From contig PWKM01000052.1 of NCBI GenBank assembly GCA_003559755.1, positions 1 through 9,926 on the forward strand: DNA of 9,926 bases. Reading direction: 5' to 3'. This stretch comes from Planctomycetota bacterium. GTDB taxonomy: Bacteria > Planctomycetota > PUPC01. How positions within the stretch are numbered: the first letter of the stretch is position 1; every line of letters begins with the position of its first letter. Below the pieces are notes generated by a model, which saw nothing but the letters and a program-made list of their open reading frames with translations, had not been told where the DNA came from and ran no database searches. A program made the translations under genes and the position numbers. Positions 5,365 to 9,926 of the stretch are shown here, one piece after another.

Positions 5365-5610
5365 ATGATGTGGAGAAAAGTGACAGTGGCTCTGTTGGTT
5401 TTGGTGATGGCGATGGGAGTGTTTACACTCGGCTGCCCCGAACGTGAGGAGCCGTTGGAACCGCCCGTTGAGGAACTCCCGGAACCCGAGGTCGAGGAGC
5501 CGGAAGACCTTCCGGACCCTCCGGACGTCGAGGACATTCCGGATCCGTTCCCCGAAGTAGAGGAGGACGAGGATGGGGAGGACGATATCCCCCTGTTCCC
5601 TGAAGACTAA
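5365..5610 (+). CDS. Small lipoprotein with very acidic, proline-rich tail
   Basis: An 81-residue protein. Residues 1-23 form a signal sequence (MMWRK, a hydrophobic run to VFTLG) ending at Cys24, a slightly atypical lipobox (TLGC). The remaining 57 residues hold 28 Asp/Glu, 15 Pro and only one basic residue (Arg27), with no folded-domain pattern. The tail is therefore probably an extended, disordered anionic arm on a lipid anchor. AAGGGGA at 5351-5357 lies 7 nt before ATG 5365; a second ATG follows at once, and a GTG frame start at 5308 lies inside a hairpin loop. It precedes the Skp-like gene by 130 bp and shares a promoter and the terminator at 6260 with it. Possible roles are periplasmic spacer, cation or chaperone binding, or a decoy; none is shown by the sequence. 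Confidence 0.78.
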   Translation: MMWRKVTVALLVLVMAMGVFTLGCPEREEPLEPPVEELPEPEVEEPEDLPDPPDVEDIPDPFPEVEEDEDGEDDIPLFPED

Positions 5611-5647
5611 TCGAATATAGCACCCAGTTTCACCTTTACGTTGACGG

Positions 5648-5690
5648 GCGGACACAGACCTCGGCTCTACGGGCTGGCGGGCTTGTCCGC
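5648..5690 (+). other. Possible hairpin in the spacer before the Skp-like gene
   Basis: GCGGACA (5648-5654) can pair with TGTCCGC (5684-5690). Inside it, CAGACC (5655-5660) can pair with GGGCTG (5671-5676) with one mismatch. It lies between two genes thought to be co-transcribed and has no T-tract. It could be an mRNA stability element. Confidence 0.3.
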
Positions 5691-5740
5691 TTCGTCATGT
5701 ATCAGCCGTTTTTCCGGTCACAACAGAAGGAGAACGCAGC

Positions 5741-6238
5741 ATGAGTACTGTTCAGAAGCACAGATTTGCCATGCGATTTTTCGCCGTCGTCGGCGTGGTC
5801 GCGGTCGCAGCCCTCGCAATGACGTTGGTCAGCCAGCCGGACGCACGGGCCGACCAGCATGGAGGAGGGGTCACCCAAGTCGGGACCTATGACCTCGAGC
5901 AGGTCTTCCAGACCTACCCCGGCCGGCAGGAACTGATGGAGGCCTTCCAGGAGGCACAGCCGCAAATGGCTGAGGCCCAGCAGGAGGGCAACCACCAGAG
6001 AATGCAACAGATTCAGCAGCAGCTTCAGCAGAAGCAGCAAGAGGTCATCGACAAGTTCTACGAAGACGTCGAGGAGCAGTTGCCCGGCATCGCCGAGGCG
6101 GCCAATGTTCAGGTCGTCGCGCTGGAAGTTGCCTGGACTGCGGAAGGCATCGACACGTTGGACCTGACCGAGCAGGTCGTTGAAGCACTCGGTGGCGAGG
6201 TCGAAGAAGAGCCGATGCTCCCGCCGATGCCCGAATAA
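5741..6238 (+). CDS. Exported Skp/OmpH-like coiled-coil protein
   Basis: A 165-residue protein. A signal peptide spans 1-37 (KHRFAMRFF, hydrophobic 13-30, then PDARA before Asp38), so the mature protein is periplasmic. YDLEQVFQTYPGRQEL (50-65) matches the start of the OmpH/Skp fold, where a short strand leads into long helices. Residues about 62-112 form a glutamine-rich helical arm (QQIQQQLQQKQQ). The final strand and helix (VQVVALEVAWTAEGIDTLDLTEQVVEAL, 123-150) are the family's C-terminal part, ending in an acidic tail. Skp holds unfolded outer-membrane proteins as a trimer. AAGGAG at 5727-5732 is 8 nt before ATG. The usual neighbours (bamA, lpxD) are absent; here it follows an acidic lipoprotein and ends a transcript. 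Family membership is probable; chaperone activity is inference. Confidence 0.8.
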   Translation: MSTVQKHRFAMRFFAVVGVVAVAALAMTLVSQPDARADQHGGGVTQVGTYDLEQVFQTYPGRQELMEAFQEAQPQMAEAQQEGNHQRMQQIQQQLQQKQQEVIDKFYEDVEEQLPGIAEAANVQVVALEVAWTAEGIDTLDLTEQVVEALGGEVEEEPMLPPMPE

Positions 6239-6259
6239 CTCCCATTTCAACAACCGCAT

Positions 6260-6294
6260 CCGGCCCTGTCGAGAACGACAGGGCCGGTTTTTTT
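6260..6294 (+). terminator. Intrinsic terminator after the Skp-like gene
   Basis: CCGGCCCTGTCG (6260-6271) and CGACAGGGCCGG (6276-6287) form a perfect 12-bp stem with an AGAA loop, followed directly by seven Ts (6288-6294). It lies 21 bp past the stop codon. It works for the plus strand only, because the minus side has no T-tract after the stem. Confidence 0.96.
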
Positions 6295-6336
6295 ATGTCC
6301 GTACAGATTGAGGAGCCGAGCGGCAGGGCGGACCGC

Positions 6337-7197
6337 TTACTTCTTCTTCTCGTCGAGCGGTCCGACACCGGAGTAGGCGTCGAACCCGCCGTCAATGGGG
6401 AGGGTCACCCCGTTGATGAAGCTGCCCGCCTCGGACATCAGCAGGATGAGCCCGCCGACGAGTTCGAGCGGCTCGCCGAACCGGCCCTGCGGTGTATGGG
6501 AGATGATTGAGTGGCCGCGCTGCGTCAGTTCCGTGCACTCCTCGTCGGCATAGAGCAGCCCCCTGTTCTGGGTGGTGACCAGGAAGCCGGGCGCGATCTC
6601 GTTCACCCGAATGTCGGCGTCGGGGAAGTCCACCTTGACCTGGACCGCCAGCCAGCGAGTGAGGTTGCTGACCGCCGCCTTGGCATTCGAGTAGCCGGGC
6701 ACATTGGTCAGCGGGGCGAGTGCCGCCATCGACGACGTGTTGATGATGCAGCCGGTCCCCCGTTCGGCGAAATGCCGGCAGAATATCTGGGAGGGGAGGA
6801 ACGTGCCCGTGTAGTTCAGGGCGAACACCCGGCCCAGGGCGTCGGGCGACAGTTCGGTGAACACCCCGTCGGGAGGGACGGTCGCCGCCTTCTGGTTGCC
6901 GCCCGCCCCGTTGAGCAGGACATCGCACCGGCCCCACGCTCCGATGATCTGCTGCAGCGCCGCCTGAATCTGATCGGCGTCCAGGACACTGCACTCGATG
7001 CCGATGGCCTCGCCGCCGGCATTGTTTATCTCCTCGGCGAGTTCCGCCGTCTTATCGCCGAGGATGTCGAGCAGGGCCACCTTCGCCCCGTTCTCGGCCA
7101 GTGCCTCCGAGATGTTGGAGTACAGCACCCCCGCCGCGCCGGTCACGGCCACGACTTTGCCCGAGATGCTGAACAGGTCTTCCACTCTGGTGCTCAT
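6337..7197 (-). CDS. uxuB: SDR oxidoreductase, D-mannonate oxidoreductase type
   Basis: A 286-residue classical short-chain dehydrogenase. The Rossmann motif is TGAAGVL (19-25). Asp44 at the end of the second strand favours NAD(H). Further motifs are NGAGGNQKA (96-104), catalytic Ser155/156 (INTSSM) and Tyr169-x3-Lys173 (YSNAK). The GAGGNxxxAT segment resembles the SDR-type UxuB/YjmF enzymes that interconvert D-fructuronate and D-mannonate, distinct from the long-chain E. coli UxuB. The C-terminus ends in GGFDAYSGVGP and a lysine tail. GGAGG (7208-7204) is 6 nt before ATG 7197, which beats the in-frame start at 7215. It is the last gene of the KDG kinase / KDPG aldolase operon, 80 bp downstream of the aldolase gene. 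Context supports hexuronate use; gluconate 5-dehydrogenase or KduD-like activity are alternatives. Confidence 0.88.
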   Translation of the reverse strand: MSTRVEDLFSISGKVVAVTGAAGVLYSNISEALAENGAKVALLDILGDKTAELAEEINNAGGEAIGIECSVLDADQIQAALQQIIGAWGRCDVLLNGAGGNQKAATVPPDGVFTELSPDALGRVFALNYTGTFLPSQIFCRHFAERGTGCIINTSSMAALAPLTNVPGYSNAKAAVSNLTRWLAVQVKVDFPDADIRVNEIAPGFLVTTQNRGLLYADEECTELTQRGHSIISHTPQGRFGEPLELVGGLILLMSEAGSFINGVTLPIDGGFDAYSGVGPLDEKKK

Positions 7198-7277
7198 ACC
7201 AGCCCTCCTTACCATGGTTGGCTATCGAACGTCGGTCATCGGCTGTCAGTCAGGTTCCGGCAGTCGCGGGTCCGGAG

Positions 7278-8045
7278 TTACTCGAGCCCCGCCTCCTTTT
7301 TCGCTGCCTCGAACCGGGCGGTGAAGTCCTTGAGCGACTGGGTGACGACCTCGGCGTCGCCCGGTTTGCCCGCTTCGACCACGCCCGCCAGCGGGGCGGA
7401 CATCCCCAGCACGGGGAAGTAGCCGCGCCCGGAGATGGCCTTGATGTACTCCGAGCCGGTGCTATAGTTCACCCCGCCCGTGGGCATCACGATGCGGCCG
7501 TTGTGCCGGTCGCGGACGTAGGGAGCGAGCAGGCCGGACAGCCCCTTCGGGCCGTGGGTGTTGGCGGGGAAGACCTTCATCGCGTCGGGAATCTCCATCT
7601 CGTCCTCGCGCTCGACGAAGTACTGTAACTCGGTCGGCGTGAAGATGGCCGGCGCGGCGAAACAGTTCGCCTCGTGGGCCATGCGGATGAACTCGACGCC
7701 CTCGCCGTAACCGCCCATGACGTTGCCGGGTGCGACGATCATATCGAAGCCCATGTCGATCGCCGATTCGAGCTCCCGGGGGTTGATTACGCTGCCCACG
7801 CCGAGCACGAACGGCTTGTCGGCCGGTGCCTGGTCCCGCAGCTCGACCAGCTCCTGCATCGCCTCGCGGACGATGCCCTCCTCGATGCGGAACGTGACCT
7901 CGGCCACGTATCCGAAATCGTACACCGCCTTCATCGTGGTCACCATGTGCTCCGGCTTCTTGATGTGGCTCTTGTTCATCACCACACACACGCCGCTCTT
8001 GCGGATCATCTCGTCCGTCCGGCCTCTGTTACGCTCGTGCGCCAT
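7278..8045 (-). CDS. eda: KDPG/KHG-type aldolase (long form)
   Basis: A 255-residue class I aldolase of the KDPG/KHG family, which splits 2-keto-3-deoxy-6-phosphogluconate to pyruvate and glyceraldehyde-3-phosphate in the cytosol. Landmarks in order are AEVTFR with Glu49 (general acid/base), GVGSVINP (82-89), the APGN strand (105-108), MKVFPA with the Schiff-base lysine Lys157, and the phosphate-binding PTGGVN (188-193). It is about 40 residues longer than E. coli Eda, with an N-terminal extension (1-20), an insertion near 140-155 (FVEREDEMEI) and a C-terminal helix. GGAG in AAGGAG (8057-8052) is 6 nt before ATG 8045. The reading frame stays open upstream into the kinase gene, but no better start is seen. 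It lies between the KDG kinase gene (95 bp upstream) and the SDR gene. Family assignment is firm; KDPG rather than KHG follows from the kinase partner. Confidence 0.9.
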   Translation of the reverse strand: MAHERNRGRTDEMIRKSGVCVVMNKSHIKKPEHMVTTMKAVYDFGYVAEVTFRIEEGIVREAMQELVELRDQAPADKPFVLGVGSVINPRELESAIDMGFDMIVAPGNVMGGYGEGVEFIRMAHEANCFAAPAIFTPTELQYFVEREDEMEIPDAMKVFPANTHGPKGLSGLLAPYVRDRHNGRIVMPTGGVNYSTGSEYIKAISGRGYFPVLGMSAPLAGVVEAGKPGDAEVVTQSLKDFTARFEAAKKEAGLE

Positions 8046-8081
8046 TTCTGTCTCCTTGTTTTTGATGCGATATTGGAGAGA

Positions 8082-8115
8082 GGGAGAAGAGAGGGGCGGG
8101 CCCCTCCCGTCTCCC
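8082..8115 (-). other. GC-rich hairpin between KDG kinase and aldolase genes
   Basis: On the plus strand, GGGAGA (8082-8087) pairs with TCTCCC (8110-8115) and GAGGGG (8091-8096) with CCCCTC (8101-8106). The stems are separated by a 3x3 internal loop, and the terminal loop is CGGG. On the coding (minus) strand no T-tract follows, so it probably acts in mRNA processing or stability within the operon. Confidence 0.5.
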
Positions 8116-8140
8116 CTCCGCCGGTTTCGTTCGCGGCCTG

Positions 8141-9274
8141 TTATCTCATTGCGCTGACGCCGCCGCCCGACAACGCCCGGTCGACCTCCTTGAGCACGTC
8201 GGCCTGTTTGACCATCGAGGTGTCCCCCGGGGTCGCCTGGACGCAGATGCCGTGAGCGGCGCCCCACTGGACGGCGTCGGCCGGGTCCTTGCCGTTGAGG
8301 AGTGCGGCGGCCACGCCGGATGCGAACGAGTCGCCGCCGCCGGTCCGGTCCGCGATCTCGACCTCCTCGCGGGTCACCGCCAGGTGCAGCTTGTCCTCGG
8401 CGGTATCGTAGAGGACCGCGCCCCAGTTGATCTTGTCGGCGCTGAGTGCCGCTCGGAGCTGGGTCCCGATGAGCTTGAGGTTCGGGTATTTGTCCGCCAC
8501 CCGCTTGAGCATTGCCGAGTAGAGATCGAGCCACACGTCGAACGGTTCGTCCTTGCCGACCGGGCGGTCGAGTTCCTCGCCCAGGGCATCGCTGAAGTCG
8601 CCCTGGTTGCCGACGAGGAAGTCGGTCTGGGCGACGATCTTCTTGTTGTTCTCGCGAGCCCGGTCCTTGTTCGGCTCGACCTTCGACCGATAGTTGAGGT
8701 CGAACGAACGGACCGTCCCGGCCTCGCCGGCCGCCAGCATCGCTTCGAGAGCGACGTCGGCCGAGGTGGGCGAGATGAGGGTGTAGATGCCGCCGGTGTG
8801 GAACCACCGCACGCCCTGGGGGAACAGGGCTTTCCAGTCCACGTCGCCCGGCTTCAGCTCGCGGATCGCGGTGTGTGCCCGGTAGTATTCGGTGATCGAC
8901 GGGACGACGCCCTTGCCGCTCCAGGTGAAGTTGACGCCGTTGCAGATCGTCCCCTTCTTGTCCGTCGAGAACTCGCCCTTTCCGTCGGTTTTGAACCAGA
9001 TGATGTGCGAGGTATCGACGCCGCACTCGCGCATCTGGTTCTCGATGTTGCGGCCGATCCCGTCGTCGACCAGGGCGGTGACCACGGCGGTCCGCATATT
9101 GAAGCAATAACCCAGCCCGCAGGCGACGTTCGTCTCACCGCCGCCCTGCCACAGCCGGGCGGTGCGTGCCCGGGCCGTCGGGATGTCGCCCGGGTCGATG
9201 CGGAGCATGACCTCGCCCAGCGAGACCTCGTCATACTTGCACTCCGCCGCCGATTTGATAGTAAGGTCAGCCAC
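8141..9274 (-). CDS. kdgK: PfkB-family 2-keto-3-deoxygluconate kinase
   Basis: A 377-residue ribokinase-fold sugar kinase, expected to phosphorylate 2-keto-3-deoxygluconate to KDPG with ATP. The first PfkB signature region is WQGGGETNVACGLG (42-55). FDLNYRSKVEP (191-201) is typical of KDG kinases. The second signature DRTGGGDSFASG (309-320) carries the catalytic base Asp315 and the anion hole. It is longer than the usual 310-340 residues, mainly through an extended N-terminus and middle. The start is GTG at 9274, with GGAGG (9287-9283) 8 nt upstream and no competing ATG nearby. It is first in an operon with the KDPG aldolase and SDR genes, consistent with the Entner-Doudoroff-like lower hexuronate route. 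Promoter and structured leader lie at 9332-9460. Fructokinase or another PfkB activity cannot be excluded by sequence alone. Confidence 0.88.
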   Translation of the reverse strand: MADLTIKSAAECKYDEVSLGEVMLRIDPGDIPTARARTARLWQGGGETNVACGLGYCFNMRTAVVTALVDDGIGRNIENQMRECGVDTSHIIWFKTDGKGEFSTDKKGTICNGVNFTWSGKGVVPSITEYYRAHTAIRELKPGDVDWKALFPQGVRWFHTGGIYTLISPTSADVALEAMLAAGEAGTVRSFDLNYRSKVEPNKDRARENNKKIVAQTDFLVGNQGDFSDALGEELDRPVGKDEPFDVWLDLYSAMLKRVADKYPNLKLIGTQLRAALSADKINWGAVLYDTAEDKLHLAVTREEVEIADRTGGGDSFASGVAAALLNGKDPADAVQWGAAHGICVQATPGDTSMVKQADVLKEVDRALSGGGVSAMR

Positions 9275-9331
9275 GATTCTCTCCTCCGTTCGTTACAGGA
9301 ACAGTCCATCTCAATATCAAAAGCCGACGGT

Positions 9332-9410
9332 CCGCGACAACCTCTTCCACCAACAGGCGTTTCCGCCCCTGCCGGGTAAACGCGCGTGCTCAGCCCGGCG
9401 GGTTGTCCGG
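9332..9410 (-). promoter_or_regulatory. Candidate three-way-junction RNA in the KDG operon leader
   Basis: Reading on the minus strand, a closing stem pairs CCGGACAACC (9410-9401) with GGTTGTCGCGG (9342-9332), giving 10 bp with one bulged G. Inside are two hairpins: GCCGGG (9399-9394) with CCCGGC (9376-9371) around a 17-nt loop, and GGCG (9367-9364) with CGCC (9359-9356) closed by a GAAA tetraloop. The element lies in the 5' UTR between the promoter at 9433-9460 and the start codon at 9274. It matches no riboswitch consensus I know. Confidence 0.4.
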
Positions 9411-9432
9411 CCGCCCTGCCCAACGCCCGCTC

Positions 9433-9460
9433 ATCTTATGCATTTCCCGAACGCTGTCAA
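9433..9460 (-). promoter_or_regulatory. Sigma70-type promoter of the KDG kinase operon
   Basis: On the minus strand, TTGACA (9460-9455), a 16-bp spacer, then TAAGAT (9438-9433). The -35 is perfect and the -10 matches 4 of 6. Predicted start is near 9426, which leaves a leader of about 150 nt before the GTG start. Confidence 0.6.
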
Positions 9461-9531
9461 TGATGGCGGGCACGGCGTGAAATCAGGGGCAAGAAGGTGG
9501 GGACGCGACTCGCTGGAATCGACGGATGCCC

Positions 9532-9926
9532 CTATTCGGACTCGGCGAACGCATCGGCGAAGAAGCGGCTGATCCGGTTGGGATATTCAACCGGGGCGGT
9601 CATGTATGCATCCAGATGCCCCGCCCCCTCGACCAGGTATAACTCTGCGTTCTCGCCTGCCGCCTGATAGAGTTCGCGGGTCATCTCCTTTGGCACCAAC
9701 TCGTCGGCGGCGCCGTGGACAAACAGAACGGGGCGGGGTGCAATCTCGCTGACGTGGTCGATGGGATCATACCCGGAGGCAATAAGCAGCCCAACCAGCG
9801 GGCGCGCGACCATGCGGGTGACGGGATTCAGCCGCAGGGCATGGGCGGCCATCCTCCGATATGAGGTGAAGGAACAATCGATTACGGCGGCTCGAACCCG
9901 CTCATCGCTCGCCGCGACCACCGCCC
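9532..9926 (-). CDS. Alpha/beta hydrolase, C-terminal part (5' end outside window)
   Basis: The frame is open to the right edge, and 131 codons including TAG at 9534-9532 are visible. It enters in AVVAASDERVRAAVID, the strand and helix that normally follow the GxSxGG nucleophile elbow, so the catalytic Ser should lie just beyond the edge. The visible triad members are Asp in FVHGAADELVP and His in EGAGHLDAY, with the usual spacing. SFTSYRRMAAHALR looks like a short cap segment. The pattern is that of general BEM46/FrsA-like serine hydrolases. The end lies 257 bp from the KDG kinase start; the two genes share a strand but the kinase has its own promoter, so they are probably separate units. 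Substrate unknown. The GTG codon at 9921 is internal, not the true start. Confidence 0.88.
   Translation of the reverse strand, partial: AVVAASDERVRAAVIDCSFTSYRRMAAHALRLNPVTRMVARPLVGLLIASGYDPIDHVSEIAPRPVLFVHGAADELVPKEMTRELYQAAGENAELYLVEGAGHLDAYMTAPVEYPNRISRFFADAFAESE

Noticed and set aside
6260..6294. The same hairpin as terminator of the minus-strand SDR gene
   Set aside because: On the minus strand the A-run comes before the stem and GATGCGG follows it, so there is no T-tract for that direction.
7278..9107. Aldolase read as a 609-codon fusion extending through the kinase gene region
   Set aside because: The extra N-terminal part is an Arg/Gly-rich shadow of the kinase gene. A good Shine-Dalgarno at 8052-8057 sets the start at 8045.
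1..9926. CRISPR arrays, tRNA genes, insertion sequences, integrase or attachment sites
   Set aside because: No regularly spaced repeats, no cloverleaf with a T-loop GTTCRANNC in the right context, and no transposase or integrase motifs were seen on either strand.

Overview
The window is GC-rich, densely coded bacterial chromosome. It carries no rRNA, tRNA, CRISPR array, transposase or phage gene that I can see. The gene mix points to an anaerobic or sediment-type bacterium, and I would guess the Planctomycetota (Phycisphaerae-like). That mix is a radical SAM protein with extra cysteine clusters, small Sec lipoproteins, a Skp/OmpH-like periplasmic protein and a long-form KDPG aldolase beside a long PfkB kinase. 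The guess rests on protein style only; no marker gene is present.

Layout. (1) 1-1588, minus strand: a small lipoprotein gene followed 40 bp later by a radical SAM gene that runs off the left edge. (2) 1737-2408, minus: a membrane protein with an N-terminal zinc ribbon and a C-terminal bacterial PH domain, transcribed divergently from (3) 2600-4915, plus: an ArsR-family repressor, a DUF318/ArsP-type two-half permease and a small CPKC thioredoxin-fold protein. This looks like a metalloid or metal-thiol efflux operon and ends at a probable terminator near 5000. (4) 5051-6294, plus: a strong promoter, a leader of about 280 nt rich in hairpins, a very acidic proline-rich small lipoprotein, a Skp/OmpH-like exported protein and a textbook intrinsic terminator. 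(5) 6337-9460, minus: a hexuronate / 2-keto-3-deoxygluconate operon in the order KDG kinase, KDPG aldolase, mannonate oxidoreductase-type SDR, with a promoter and a leader that can fold into a three-way junction. (6) 9532-9926, minus: the C-terminal part of an alpha/beta hydrolase that runs off the right edge.

How the genes work together. The hexuronate operon supplies the lower pathway: the SDR interconverts fructuronate and mannonate, the kinase makes KDPG from KDG, and the aldolase splits KDPG to pyruvate and glyceraldehyde-3-phosphate. The isomerase and mannonate dehydratase are not in the window. In the ArsR operon the repressor would sense a thiophilic ion or compound, the permease would export it, and the thioredoxin-like protein would supply redox or thiol chemistry.

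Four promoters share a perfect TTGACA and a 16-bp spacer. The most interesting unexplained signals are the two structured leaders (9332-9410 minus, 5085-5364 plus), the soluble insertion in the permease, and the radical SAM/lipoprotein pair.
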